A stretch of DNA of 64,000 nucleotides, taken from contig NZ_JACZFS010000048.1 in the NCBI RefSeq assembly GCF_014904795.1, forward strand, positions 1 through 64,000, given 5' to 3'. Origin of the DNA: Nisaea nitritireducens (GTDB lineage: Bacteria > Pseudomonadota > Alphaproteobacteria > Thalassobaculales > Thalassobaculaceae). The translations under genes were made by a program, and so were the position numbers. Each line of letters starts with the position of its first letter. Positions within the stretch are counted from its first letter, which is position 1. Shown piece by piece: positions 32,964 to 42,087 of this stretch. Below the pieces are notes generated by a model. That model was given only the letters and a program-made list of their open reading frames with translations, was not told the origin of the DNA and did no database searches.

Positions 32964-33593
32964 CTACGGGGCTCCATCTCGCCAGGCTGCGATCAGGGCT
33001 GCGGCATCGGCGCCAATCCGGTCCACCGGCTTACCCGGTTTGAAAATCGAGGAGCCGACAGCAACCGCCCTGGCACCGGCGGCGAAAAAGTCGGCGATGT
33101 TATCGAGCCCGACCCCGCCGGTGACGACGATCCCCCTGTCCGGTGGCAGCACGGCCCGGAGAGCTCCGACGATTTTCGGCTGGATCGCATCTCCGGGAAA
33201 CAGCTTGAGATAATCCGCGCCCGCCGCCAGTGCCTGAAACGCTTCCGTCGGCGTGAAGAATCCCGGCATGGAGACAAGGCCGCACCTTTTCGTCTCGTCA
33301 ATCACCCGCGTATCAGTATTGGGAGAAACGACGAGACGCCCGCCCGCCGCCGCGACGGCACGGACATCTTCATCCGTCAGTACCGTCCCGGCACCGATCG
33401 CCGCGCGCTCTCCGAGCAGTCGAGCGAGGCTTGCAATGCTCTCGAACGGCCGGGGCGAGTTCAGCGGCACCTCGATCACACGAATGCCGGCATCGAACAG
33501 TGCCTGGCCGATCTCTTCCGCACGCTCGGGTTCGAGGCCGCGCAGAATTGCGACGATGGGGCAGGCGCCAAGCGCCTCTTCGATACTGATCAC
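32964..33593 (-). CDS. dgoA: 2-dehydro-3-deoxy-6-phosphogalactonate aldolase
   Basis: A class I aldolase of 209 residues which splits 2-keto-3-deoxy-6-phosphogalactonate into pyruvate and glyceraldehyde 3-phosphate. The active-site lysine is in [10 protein letters not shown], with the preceding Glu in [15 protein letters not shown], a motif more typical of DgoA than of the KDPG aldolase Eda, and the GTVLTDEDV segment. The start is GTG 33593, preceded by AGAGAGG six bases away; it matches the usual family N-terminus better than the TTG 24 bases upstream. No galactonate dehydratase or transporter is adjacent, so the pathway placement is inferred. Confidence 0.85.
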   Translation of the reverse strand: MISIEEALGACPIVAILRGLEPERAEEIGQALFDAGIRVIEVPLNSPRPFESIASLARLLGERAAIGAGTVLTDEDVRAVAAAGGRLVVSPNTDTRVIDETKRCGLVSMPGFFTPTEAFQALAAGADYLKLFPGDAIQPKIVGALRAVLPPDRGIVVTGGVGLDNIADFFAAGARAVAVGSSIFKPGKPVDRIGADAAALIAAWRDGAP

Positions 33594-33630
33594 GGCCGGC
33601 CTCTCTATTGAGTTCAACCGATGCAGTATG

Positions 33631-34602
33631 TCACCTCAGACAGGATTCGAAACCGTCCGCTAACCCGAGCATCAAGGCATTATAGGCATCCGGGCCAAAC
33701 GGAATGGTGCTGCCGACCGGATCAAGCGTGCCGAGCTTCGCGCCCGACCCTTCCGCAACAACCTCCGCAAGGCGAGGCCTGAACTGGACTTCGCGAAAGA
33801 TGCAGCGGATATCGCCATCCGCGACCCGTTGCCGGAGTGCCCGCAGCCGTGCTGCCCCCGGAGGGGCGCCTGTTCCCAGGCTGATTGCACCGGCTGCCGT
33901 CAAATCGAACGCGGCTTCGAAATACTGATAAGCATCGTGGAAGACCAGGAACGGCCGATCTTTAACCGGCGCGAGTTTCTGCCGGATGGTTTGCGAGAGT
34001 TCCTCAAGATCCTGCACGGCCGCCACCGCATTGGCGTGATAGAGCGCAGCACGATCCGGGTCCCGCGCGGCAAGCGATGCTGCAATCGCGGTGACAAAGG
34101 CCTGTGCGTTGGACGGGCTCAGCCAGACATGCGGATCATCCGGACCATGATCGTGTGCAGCCTGCTCCTCGGCACTCTTGTCGTCATGTTCATCATGCCC
34201 ATGCTCCGTGTGCTCGTCATGCTCTGGAGAGTCCCAAAGCGTACCCTCGCGAACGCTCAGATGCGTGACACCTTTGGCCTCACTCAATTCAACGACCCGG
34301 CCGTCATGATCCGCATTCCGCTCAACCGCGGCTCCGAGGAAAGTCTCGATAGTGGGGGATACAAGAATGATCAGATCGGCGTTTTCGATCGCCCGGGCAT
34401 CGGATGGACGCAGCGCATATTCATGCGGCGACTGTCCGTTCCGGAGCAGCAAATGCGGCTCGCCCGCACCGGCCATGACCTTCGCGACAAGGCTGTGCAC
34501 CGGCGGGATTGACGCGACAACCGAAAGCTCGGCACGCGCAGGCAGGGCAACAAGCAGAATAACGGCGAATAAGCCGCCGATCTGTAGAAACGGATATCTC
34601 AT
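33631..34602 (-). CDS. znuA: Zinc ABC transporter substrate-binding protein
   Basis: A periplasmic zinc-binding protein, family cluster 9 SBP. Signal peptide up to LPARA-EL. Zinc ligands are in [12 protein letters not shown] and [11 protein letters not shown], with a further histidine in [11 protein letters not shown]. Typical histidine/aspartate-rich loop [15 protein letters not shown] (about residues 128-142) precedes the central domain. It is 324 residues, a normal length. ATG 34602 is chosen over a TTG four codons earlier. A Zur-like palindrome lies 30 bases upstream and the permease gene 77 bases upstream on the same strand. Confidence 0.9.
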   Translation of the reverse strand: MRYPFLQIGGLFAVILLVALPARAELSVVASIPPVHSLVAKVMAGAGEPHLLLRNGQSPHEYALRPSDARAIENADLIILVSPTIETFLGAAVERNADHDGRVVELSEAKGVTHLSVREGTLWDSPEHDEHTEHGHDEHDDKSAEEQAAHDHGPDDPHVWLSPSNAQAFVTAIAASLAARDPDRAALYHANAVAAVQDLEELSQTIRQKLAPVKDRPFLVFHDAYQYFEAAFDLTAAGAISLGTGAPPGAARLRALRQRVADGDIRCIFREVQFRPRLAEVVAEGSGAKLGTLDPVGSTIPFGPDAYNALMLGLADGFESCLR

Positions 34603-34631
34603 GGGGGATCTCAATGAGTGAATTCAAAAAC

Positions 34632-34644
34632 GTTATAACATAAC
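34632..34644 (-). promoter_or_regulatory. Zur-type operator upstream of znuA
   Basis: Perfect inverted repeat GTTAT-AAC-ATAAC, the core of the alphaproteobacterial Zur box, in an AT-rich stretch between znuB and znuA. The location suggests that znuA has its own zinc-repressed promoter. Confidence 0.7.
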
Positions 34645-34679
34645 AAATTCTGAATTCAAGTCCGATCTGACCGAACCGC

Positions 34680-35483
34680 CTATTCCCTCGCCGACAATCT
34701 GCCCGGCCAGCGCGGCAAACCAATCAGGAAGACGGCAAAAGCAACGAGCACGATTGACGGGCCCGCAGGCGTATCGAACTCCAGCGAGCCCAGCATTCCG
34801 ATCACCACGGAGAAAACCCCGATAACGACGGCACCGGCGACCATGGCCTCCGGGCTCGTGGCCCAGCGCCGCGCACCGGCGGCGGGCAGGATCAGCAGAG
34901 ATGTGATCAGCAGAACCCCGACGACCTTGATCGCCACGGCGATGACCAGGGCAAGCAGCAAAGTGAAAACCAAATTGGCTCTGCGACCGCCCAGCCCTTC
35001 TGCCTGCGCCAGATCACTGCTGACAGTGGTCGCCAGCAGCGGCTCCCATATCCGCCAGAGACAGACCAGAACCACCGCGACAACGGCGTAGATCAACATG
35101 ATGTCCTGCGTGGAAACCGACAGCACATCGCCGAACAGCACGCCCATCAGATCGACCCTGAGCCAGCTCATCAACCCGATGGCGACCAGCCCCATGGCCA
35201 GAGCCCCGTGCGAGAGAATGCCCAGCAGCGTGTCTGTCGGCACTGTGCTCCAGCGCTCAAGCGACAGCAGGAGCGCGGCCACGGCGACGGTAACGGCGAA
35301 GATCCCCAGCACCGGCTCGACATTCATTAAAAAGCCGAGCGCCAGCCCGAGCAGCGCGGAATGGGCCATTGTGTCGCCGAAATAGGCGAGCCGGCGCCAG
35401 ACCACGAAACAGCCCAGTGGCCCCGCAGCAAGTGCAGCACCGATCCCGGCGGCAAGCGCCCGCAACAGAAAATCGTCAATCAC
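34680..35483 (-). CDS. znuB: Zinc ABC transporter permease
   Basis: A 267-residue ABC-3 family permease with about eight spans, starting MIDDFLLRALAAGIGAALAA. The conserved loop GDTMAHSALLGLALG is present, the family's cytoplasmic contact with the ATPase. GTG 35483 follows GGGAGACGGGCCG. The gene starts 27 bases after the RidA gene, suggesting read-through from it, while znuA downstream has the Zur box. The ATPase ZnuC is not encoded in the window. Confidence 0.9.
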   Translation of the reverse strand: MIDDFLLRALAAGIGAALAAGPLGCFVVWRRLAYFGDTMAHSALLGLALGFLMNVEPVLGIFAVTVAVAALLLSLERWSTVPTDTLLGILSHGALAMGLVAIGLMSWLRVDLMGVLFGDVLSVSTQDIMLIYAVVAVVLVCLWRIWEPLLATTVSSDLAQAEGLGGRRANLVFTLLLALVIAVAIKVVGVLLITSLLILPAAGARRWATSPEAMVAGAVVIGVFSVVIGMLGSLEFDTPAGPSIVLVAFAVFLIGLPRWPGRLSARE

Positions 35484-35510
35484 CGGCCCGTCTCCCGATC
35501 GTCGCGCCCG

Positions 35511-35894
35511 TCAGAGCGCGACGGCCTCACCCTCGACTTCGCAGAGGAAGTCAGGCGTCGCGAGAGCGGAGATTTCCAGATAGGTGCAGGCAGGCGCATG
35601 CCCGTCAAACATCCGATCGCGGATCTCGCGGAAAGAGGCAACCGAACCCGGAACCGTCGAATAGAAGACGATTTTCACGATGTCCTTTTTGGTCATGCCA
35701 GCGCCTTCGATAACCTTGAACAGGTTTTCAAACGCCTGAACCGTCTGGGCTTCCAGCCCTTCGCGCACCGAGCCATCCGGAGCAAGCCCGATCTGGCCGG
35801 AAGCAATGGCACGCCTGGCATTGGCCGGCACCGTGACCAGGTGCGAGTAATTAGACGCCGGCGCCGCAACGCCTTTCGGATTGGTAAATTCCAT
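35511..35894 (-). CDS. RidA-family enamine/imine deaminase
   Basis: A 127-residue protein of the RidA/YjgF family, which hydrolyses reactive enamines and imines produced by PLP enzymes. The family signature TNPKGVAAPASNYSH, the internal EGLEAQTVQAFENLFKVIEGAGM and the C-terminal CTYLEISALATPDFLCEVEGEAV are visible. The usual active-site arginine in the last third appears as Phe/Leu context rather than R-x-x, so its catalytic status should be checked. ATG 35894 has AAGGAAG 12 bases upstream. Context next to znuB is not obviously functional. Confidence 0.8.
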   Translation of the reverse strand: MEFTNPKGVAAPASNYSHLVTVPANARRAIASGQIGLAPDGSVREGLEAQTVQAFENLFKVIEGAGMTKKDIVKIVFYSTVPGSVASFREIRDRMFDGHAPACTYLEISALATPDFLCEVEGEAVAL

Positions 35895-36010
35895 CGGATG
35901 ACTTCCTTTCGATTCGGCAATGCCATACGTACGCGCTGCGAAAGAAACCGCGCGGTCCTGCAAAGATCACTTAGAGGGAATGTCAGGCGAGGGCAAATGC
36001 GGGATGCACC

Positions 36011-36952
36011 TCACACCAATTCAGAGGCGTCCCCAACGACAACCCGATCCCGGCCGCTCTTCTTGGCGTCATAGAGGGCGAGGTCCGCTGTTTTCAGGAT
36101 ACCTTCCACTTTCGGGCATTCAGCACCGAACTCCGTGCAGCCGATACTGATGGTGAACTGGAGATTGTCCCCCGCCGCCTCGATGCTCGCCGCCCGTACG
36201 ATGCCAAGCAGGCGTTCCGCAGAAACCACGGCTTCTTTTTTGCTCGTTTCCGGCAACAGAATTGCGAACTCCTCGCCGCCGATCCGCGCCACAGTGTCCA
36301 GTTGTCGCACCTGGTCTTCCAGAAGTTTAACCAGATGCACCAGCACGATGTCGCCGACATCGTGACCATAGGTGTCGTTGATGCGTTTGAAGTGGTCGAC
36401 GTCGATCATAAGCAACGAGGATGGATGCTTGTAGCGGCGCACACGCTCAACTTCATCTTCCAGCTTGGACATGAAGTAGCGCCGGTTAAAAGCTGAGGTC
36501 AGCGCATCCGTCGTCGCCAGACGCTCCAGTTCCACGTTCATATGCTCAAGGCGTACGGCATATTCCCGCAGCCTGAGATGATTCCGGACCCGGGCCGTCA
36601 CCACCGTCGGCTTGTATGGCTTGGTGATGTAATCGATCGCCCCGAGCTTCAGGCCCTTTTCCTCGTCCCCATCATCGGAGAGACCGGTCACGAAAATCAC
36701 CGGCACATTTTCTGTCCGCGGATCGTTCTTCAAAGCCTTGATCACATCATACCCGTCCAGCTCCGGCATCTGGATATCGAGCAGGATCAGGTCCGGCGGG
36801 TTTTCGAGGGCCTTGTCGATCGCTTCACGCCCACTCAGGGCGGAGGAAACAGAGCCGAGATCTTTCAGGATAAGACTGAGCAACATGACGTTCTCAGGAG
36901 CGTCGTCGACCACGAGGATCGCGAATTCCTGATTTTCCATAATGTTGCTCAT
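36011..36952 (-). CDS. Response regulator with diguanylate cyclase domain (PleD-like)
   Basis: A 313-residue protein: N-terminal receiver domain (residues about 10-125; phospho-acceptor Asp in LILLDIQMPELDG, and Lys in ITKPYKP), then a short helix and a GGDEF domain whose active site reads GGEEF. The inhibitory I-site RxxD is conserved as RQLD five residues before GGEEF. It should make c-di-GMP when phosphorylated. ATG 36952 has GGAGAG six bases upstream. No kinase gene is adjacent, so the upstream histidine kinase is unknown. Confidence 0.93.
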   Translation of the reverse strand: MSNIMENQEFAILVVDDAPENVMLLSLILKDLGSVSSALSGREAIDKALENPPDLILLDIQMPELDGYDVIKALKNDPRTENVPVIFVTGLSDDGDEEKGLKLGAIDYITKPYKPTVVTARVRNHLRLREYAVRLEHMNVELERLATTDALTSAFNRRYFMSKLEDEVERVRRYKHPSSLLMIDVDHFKRINDTYGHDVGDIVLVHLVKLLEDQVRQLDTVARIGGEEFAILLPETSKKEAVVSAERLLGIVRAASIEAAGDNLQFTISIGCTEFGAECPKVEGILKTADLALYDAKKSGRDRVVVGDASELV

Positions 36953-37099
36953 CACTCTCTCCGTCACGCCCGCATGGCTTAAATCTCGGTATCAATTGCT
37001 TGCTTCATTATCCACCCGGAATGGTTAACTTCACGTAAAAAATTCACCGTTGAAGGATATCCCGAAGCTGACATTTTTGCGAAAAACCCAACAATCAAA

Positions 37100-37528
37100 C
37101 TAGAGATTGGTGGCTGTCTGTTCAGCGAACTCACTTATCCGATTCCGGATTTCCTCGTCCCAGGCGACCGGCCGACCGGTGCTTTTCACGAACTGCACGA
37201 GGGTTGACCGGCAGGTAAGGCGCACCTCCCCTTCACAGCTTGCAACGATCTCGACATCGAGACTGGACGTTCCGACCCGCTTGACCACGAGGCTCCAGTC
37301 CAGCACATCGCCCAGCCTACTGGGGGCACTGAAATCGACAGCGATTTTGGCCGTTGGAATTCCCCGGTCGTCAACCTCGTGCATTTGGTGGAAGCCCCAA
37401 TCGAGCCCGATGCGAAACCATTCCTCGACGGTGAGATTGATCATCTCGAAATAGCGAGGATAGAAAACCATCGCCGCAGGGTCGCAATGCTGAAAGCGCA
37501 CATGCTGCTGCATCTGGAAAGCGGCCAT
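37100..37528 (-). CDS. Acyl-CoA thioesterase (4-hydroxybenzoyl-CoA thioesterase/hotdog family)
   Basis: A 142-residue hotdog-fold thioesterase. The diagnostic segment VRFQHCDPAAMVFYPRYFEMIN, with Asp as the catalytic residue, is present, followed by VEEWFRIGL. It belongs with the YbgC/4HBT family; the acyl-CoA substrate is not predictable. The start lies three bases from the stop of the hydrolase gene upstream on the same strand (37532), so the two form an operon. Confidence 0.85.
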   Translation of the reverse strand: MAAFQMQQHVRFQHCDPAAMVFYPRYFEMINLTVEEWFRIGLDWGFHQMHEVDDRGIPTAKIAVDFSAPSRLGDVLDWSLVVKRVGTSSLDVEIVASCEGEVRLTCRSTLVQFVKSTGRPVAWDEEIRNRISEFAEQTATNL

Positions 37529-37531
37529 AAG

Positions 37532-38365
37532 TCAGTATTCTCCTTTGGTGAAGCCCCGGGTGGTGAAACTCCGGGTCAGATCCGAGGTGGCGTCCGCCAG
37601 ATCTTCGATTACGTCGAAGTGATGTTTGCCGTCGGCATGGACACTATCCGTTTCGGCGCCAAGCCCGCCCCAGATAGTGGCAAGAAGGTCGTTTTGCCGC
37701 AGGAATTCCGGACGCTCGCCGGAGCCGACCCAGCAGGTCAGCCGGGCATCGGGCACCGGGTACTGCAAAACCGGGCTCTCTACAGCAGCCTCGGCTTCGT
37801 CGAGTTTCAGATCGGCATTCATTTCAAGATTCAGCAAGGGGCGCAGATCGTGCAGGCCGCTGATCGAGACGACCTTTCGGATTCGCGCCCGGAGCGCGGC
37901 ATCCAGCGGCACGTTACGGCAGAGCATGCGGCTGACCAGATGCCCTCCGGCGGAGTGACCGGCAAGATGAACGGGGCCGTCGACGCGCTCCGCTGCCGCC
38001 GCAATAGCCCGGCTAATCTCGACCGTGATTTCCGCAATGCGCGCTTCCGGCGCCAGAGTATAGCTCGGGATGGCAACGGCCCAGCCACGATCGACTGCGC
38101 CGCGTGCCAGATGCGACCAGGTACTTTTGTCAAAAGCCCGCCAGTAGCCGCCATGAATGAACAGCGCCAGTCCGGTCGCCGGACCGGCAGGCCGGAACAG
38201 ATCGTAGCGGTTACGCGCGCCCTCTCCGTAAGGGATATCGAGCTCCGCCCGGTCAGCCAATTCATCTCGAAATGCAGCGGCCCACTGCTGCCACATCGGC
38301 GGGTAGGTCTCCGCTCCGGCAATGTGCGGACCGTTCGCGTAAGCATCGTTCCAATCGGCAATCAT
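37532..38365 (-). CDS. Alpha/beta hydrolase, kynurenine formamidase-like
   Basis: A 277-residue alpha/beta hydrolase. The oxyanion motif LFIHGGYWRAFDKS (HGGYW, typical of KynB-like and hormone-sensitive-lipase-like formamidases), and the nucleophile elbow GHSAGGHL, are clear; the C-terminal region ends with HHFDVIEDL, containing the catalytic histidine. The neighbouring thioesterase and MarR regulator suggest a small aromatic or acyl catabolic unit. ATG 38365 is the better start than the upstream GTG-like frame. Actual substrate unknown: formamidase activity is a family-based guess. Confidence 0.8.
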   Translation of the reverse strand: MIADWNDAYANGPHIAGAETYPPMWQQWAAAFRDELADRAELDIPYGEGARNRYDLFRPAGPATGLALFIHGGYWRAFDKSTWSHLARGAVDRGWAVAIPSYTLAPEARIAEITVEISRAIAAAAERVDGPVHLAGHSAGGHLVSRMLCRNVPLDAALRARIRKVVSISGLHDLRPLLNLEMNADLKLDEAEAAVESPVLQYPVPDARLTCWVGSGERPEFLRQNDLLATIWGGLGAETDSVHADGKHHFDVIEDLADATSDLTRSFTTRGFTKGEY

Positions 38366-38497
38366 GCGCCGCCATTTCACGTTAATTACCAGCAAAGCGT
38401 CTAAACGCGATCCTAGGAGACGCACCAACCGGCGGCCAGTTTCAATTAAGACTCAATTTTTTGCTGCGAAATTAATTCAAAAGCCTAACATTCACGA

Positions 38498-38980
38498 ATG
38501 GCGCAAGCACCAAGCACACGTCTCGCGGAAAATGCAGAGACACGCAAAACCCGGCTCCGGCTTTGGCTGAACATTCTGCGAACCACTCGTTCGGTTGAGA
38601 ATATCCTGCGTGAGGAGATGCGAGTCTCTTATGACCAAACTCTGCCGCGGTTCGAAATCCTGGCCATGTTGGAGCGCAGTGAGAACGGCCTCCGCATGAG
38701 CGCCCTTTCCGAAAAGCTGATGGTCTCGAATGGCAATGTCACAGGGATCGTCGAGCGGCTGGTGCAGGACGGATTGGTGGAACGGCTTCCAGTGCCCGGA
38801 GACAAACGGGCCACGCTGGTAAGACTGACCCACAAGGGCGAAGCCGTTTTCGCCGATATGGCGGACGTGCACGAACGCTGGGTCAATGGGCTTCTTCGGA
38901 CAATCTCGGAAGAGGATGCAAGCCTCCTCATTGAGCGTCTGACAGAAATACGGAAACAGAACGCTTCTACCCAGCGTTAA
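38498..38980 (+). CDS. MarR-family transcriptional regulator
   Basis: A 160-residue winged-helix repressor. The recognition region is LMVSNGNVTGIVERLVQDGLVER and the wing follows with VPGDKRATLVRLTHKG. It is divergent from the hydrolase/thioesterase pair (132 bases away), the usual place for the target promoter of a MarR protein that senses an aromatic or acyl ligand. Local regulation of that pair is inferred from position. Confidence 0.88.
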   Translation: MAQAPSTRLAENAETRKTRLRLWLNILRTTRSVENILREEMRVSYDQTLPRFEILAMLERSENGLRMSALSEKLMVSNGNVTGIVERLVQDGLVERLPVPGDKRATLVRLTHKGEAVFADMADVHERWVNGLLRTISEEDASLLIERLTEIRKQNASTQR

Positions 38981-39062
38981 CAATTTCTTGTTTTCTCACC
39001 ACCTATGATCCTTCTCGGACTCAACGGGGACCGTCGATCGGCAATCGAACCGGAGGAGCGAA

Positions 39063-40058
39063 ATGTCCGGATCAAGGAAGTTTTCCACCACACATTCTGG
39101 GAAATTCAAACGGAAACAGATGCGTAAAACGCGAGACGGGTCACGTCCCTGTTTGCTTGCCCGCGTAACCGCATCGTTTTTCCTCGCGATCGGACTCTCT
39201 GCCTGCGACGATCCACAGCCGCAAACTTCCGCTCCGGAGTTCGGTGAAAAAATCGCCGCCTCCAGTGAGCAAACGGCCTACAATTTCGGGATCCATCCGC
39301 TGCATAATCCAGCCCGCCTTCACGAGATCTTCGGACCGATGATGCGGCACCTCGAAAAGCAGATCCCGGACACCCGGTTTCGTGTCGAAGCATCCAGAAA
39401 TTACGCCGCCTACGACCAGAAACTATACGAGGGAAAGTTCCAGTTCTCCCTTCCCAACCCGTTCCAGACGATCAACTCACTGGGACATGGCTACCGCGTT
39501 TTCGGGAAAATGGGCGACGACCATAACTTCAGAGGGATCATTCTTGTCCGCAAAGATTCCGGTATCGAAAATGTCAGCGATCTGAAAAGCAAGGCGGTCA
39601 GTTTTCCAGCGCCAACCGCCCTCGCAGCAACGATGATGCCCCAGTACTACCTGCAATCCCACGGCCTCGACGTCATGAAGGAGATCGACATCCGCTATGT
39701 CGGCTCACAGGAATCTTCGGTCATGAATGTATTCCTTGGCGATACGGCCGCCGGCGCCACATGGCCGCCACCGTGGCGACTGCTTTCCGCAGAGCGCCCG
39801 GAACTCGCGGAAGAATTGGAGGTAAAATGGCAAACCGAGTCATTGCCCAATAACGGTCTGGTCGTTCACGAAAACGTGCCGGGCGATGTTGTCGACAAAG
39901 TCGCAGCAGTACTGTTCGCCCTGCACACTCACAACGAAGGCAAAGAAATCCTTTCGCGCATGGACCTCTCGCAGTTTGAGGCTGCCACCAACGAAACCTA
40001 CCGGCCCGTCGTTGAATTCGTCGCAACGTTCAACACGGCGGTGCGTCCGGCGCACTAA
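39063..40058 (+). CDS. PhnD-like periplasmic binding lipoprotein
   Basis: A 331-residue type-II periplasmic binding protein of the PhnD/phosphate-phosphonate group. The N-terminus is basic and then hydrophobic with a lipobox LSAC (cysteine near residue 48), so it is likely lipid-anchored. Features are YNFGIHPLHNPARLHEIFGPM, RFRVEASRNYAAYDQKL and the hinge GIILVRKDSGIENVSDLKSK. GGAGGAG precedes ATG 39063. It is 22 bases upstream of a sensor kinase gene, and no ABC permease or ATPase follows, so it probably presents its ligand to the kinase rather than to a transporter. Confidence 0.85.
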   Translation: MSGSRKFSTTHSGKFKRKQMRKTRDGSRPCLLARVTASFFLAIGLSACDDPQPQTSAPEFGEKIAASSEQTAYNFGIHPLHNPARLHEIFGPMMRHLEKQIPDTRFRVEASRNYAAYDQKLYEGKFQFSLPNPFQTINSLGHGYRVFGKMGDDHNFRGIILVRKDSGIENVSDLKSKAVSFPAPTALAATMMPQYYLQSHGLDVMKEIDIRYVGSQESSVMNVFLGDTAAGATWPPPWRLLSAERPELAEELEVKWQTESLPNNGLVVHENVPGDVVDKVAAVLFALHTHNEGKEILSRMDLSQFEAATNETYRPVVEFVATFNTAVRPAH

Positions 40059-40080
40059 GCATCGATCAAGGGGTCGAATT

Positions 40081-42087
40081 TTGATCTATCGTTTATGGCA
40101 CCGCATTGCGGGGCTCTGGACAGCGTCAATCCGACGCCAGCTCATGCTTGGCATCATTGCCGTACATGCCGTCCTGATGACCATCTTTGTCTTCGACCTC
40201 GTTATCCGTCAGCAGGCCTTCCTTGCAGAGCAGGGCGTTTCCCAGACCCGAAGCCTCGCCGAAACAATGGCAGCGAACAGCACTTCCTGGGTGCTCGCGA
40301 ACGATGTGCTTGGACTGGAGGAAGTCGTTTCATCCCAGTCCAGGTATCCAGGCCTCATCTATGCGATGATCATAAGTCCCGAGGCGCGCGTTCTGGGTCA
40401 TAGCGATCGGCAATATGTCGGCCAATTCCTCCAGGATGAAAGGAGCCTGTCACTCTTGGCCGCCGAGCGTTCGACGCTCGTTCTCAATCAGAACAATCAC
40501 CTGATCGACGTTGCCGCGCCGGTTATGGTCAATGGCCAACACATCGCCTGGGCCAGGGTGGCTATCTCCCGGGATGATGTTGTCCGCAATCTCGATATCG
40601 TCACCAGGGATGGAATTCTCTATACGCTCGCAGCAATAGTGGTCGGCATGCTGTTCGCATTCTTCATGGCCCGCGGCATGACAGCCAGCCTGCAGCAAAT
40701 GGTTTCAGTCGCAAACGACCTCCGGGAAGGAAAGCCGGATACCCGGATCGCCGTAAATCGCGGCGACGAACTGGGGAGTCTTGGCAACTCCTTCAACGCG
40801 CTCGCGGACGCTGTCGAAAAGCGTGAGGCGGAATTGCGTCATCACCGGGATCATCTGGAAGAGTTGGTCTCGGCACGGACCAAGGATCTGATCAAGGAAG
40901 TTTCCGAGCGCAAACAGGTAGAAGAGGACCTCAGGGAATCGCGCGCGGCCATTGAAGTGAGCGAAGGTCGGCTTCGTCGCATCCTTGATAGCTCTTCCGC
41001 CGGTATCTCGGTCGTCCAGCAAGAGCCACTGAAACGGTTGTACGCCAACCAGCGGTTCTTCCAGATGTTCGGACTGGATCCGGATGCGGCGATCGAAACC
41101 ACCGATTTCATGATCACATACAGGCATGCCGTAGACGCAGATTTGGTGTTGGGTCTTATCTCCAGAGGCGAGGGTTTCAACAACATCGTGATTGAACGAG
41201 CCGCCCTTGATGGAAAGCTCTGGTGGTCGTGGCTGGATGGCATCCCAATCGAGTTTGAGGGAGTCCCGGCAGTTATCATCTGGCATTTCGATGTCACTGA
41301 TCAAAAAAGGGCCGAAGCCGATCTCATCCAGTCAGAGAAAATGGCGTCGCTTGGCGGACTGGTTGCGGGCGTCGCCCACGAAATCAACACGCCGATCGGG
41401 ATCGGGGTCACTGCAAGCTCCCATATGCTCGAGATATCCAGAAAGATCCGGGAAACTATTCTCGGAGGACCGGTTTCGCGCCAGAAACTCGACCAGATAC
41501 TGTCCGATCTTGAAGAAACCGCGCAGATCACCTCCAGCAACCTCTTCCGTGCCGCAGACCTGATCCGGAGCTTCAAGCAAGTCGCGGCGGACCAGTCCAG
41601 CGATGCCCGCAGGACTTTTGATCTCGCGAAATATCTCGATGAGATTGCAACGAGCATGAAACCGAGGCTCGCCCAGAGCGGACATTCTCTGTCGCTTGAT
41701 TGTGAACAGAGCGTATCGATGGATACTTTCCCCGGATCCCTGTCCCAAATCGTCACCAACATCGTGCTCAATGCGGTCATTCATGCATTCGACACTGATG
41801 CTGACGGAAAAATCCAGATCTCGGCCCGCAAGGAAAACAACCATGCCGTTTTGGCCATTTCGGATAACGGGAAGGGCATGGACAGGGATACTGTGAAACG
41901 CATCTTCGATCCCTTCTTCACCACCGCCCGCGGGCATGGCGGGACCGGGCTCGGCCTCCACATCGTCTTCAATCAGGTGACCCAGGTTCTTGGAGGCACG
42001 ATCCAGTGCAGTTCGTCCCGTGGAAACGGGACAACTTTCACTATCCGTTGTCCGCTGATCGCCTCGGAACAGGTCGTGGCCACCTAG
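40081..42087 (+). CDS. Sensor histidine kinase (HAMP-PAS-HisKA-HATPase)
   Basis: A 668-residue membrane kinase. TM1 about residues 20-40, a periplasmic domain about 41-180, TM2 about 184-205, HAMP (about 206-258), a coiled linker, a PAS domain (about 305-415), then HisKA with His433 in VAGVAHEIN and an HATPase_c domain with N box and G boxes (LNAVIHAFD, DNGKGMD, GTGLGLHI). The start is TTG 40081, chosen because AAGGGG lies eight bases upstream and the next ATG in frame would cut into TM1. The gene overlaps hutC's end by four bases in convergent orientation. It presumably senses through the PhnD-like lipoprotein; its response regulator is not in the window. Confidence 0.86.
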   Translation: MIYRLWHRIAGLWTASIRRQLMLGIIAVHAVLMTIFVFDLVIRQQAFLAEQGVSQTRSLAETMAANSTSWVLANDVLGLEEVVSSQSRYPGLIYAMIISPEARVLGHSDRQYVGQFLQDERSLSLLAAERSTLVLNQNNHLIDVAAPVMVNGQHIAWARVAISRDDVVRNLDIVTRDGILYTLAAIVVGMLFAFFMARGMTASLQQMVSVANDLREGKPDTRIAVNRGDELGSLGNSFNALADAVEKREAELRHHRDHLEELVSARTKDLIKEVSERKQVEEDLRESRAAIEVSEGRLRRILDSSSAGISVVQQEPLKRLYANQRFFQMFGLDPDAAIETTDFMITYRHAVDADLVLGLISRGEGFNNIVIERAALDGKLWWSWLDGIPIEFEGVPAVIIWHFDVTDQKRAEADLIQSEKMASLGGLVAGVAHEINTPIGIGVTASSHMLEISRKIRETILGGPVSRQKLDQILSDLEETAQITSSNLFRAADLIRSFKQVAADQSSDARRTFDLAKYLDEIATSMKPRLAQSGHSLSLDCEQSVSMDTFPGSLSQIVTNIVLNAVIHAFDTDADGKIQISARKENNHAVLAISDNGKGMDRDTVKRIFDPFFTTARGHGGTGLGLHIVFNQVTQVLGGTIQCSSSRGNGTTFTIRCPLIASEQVVAT

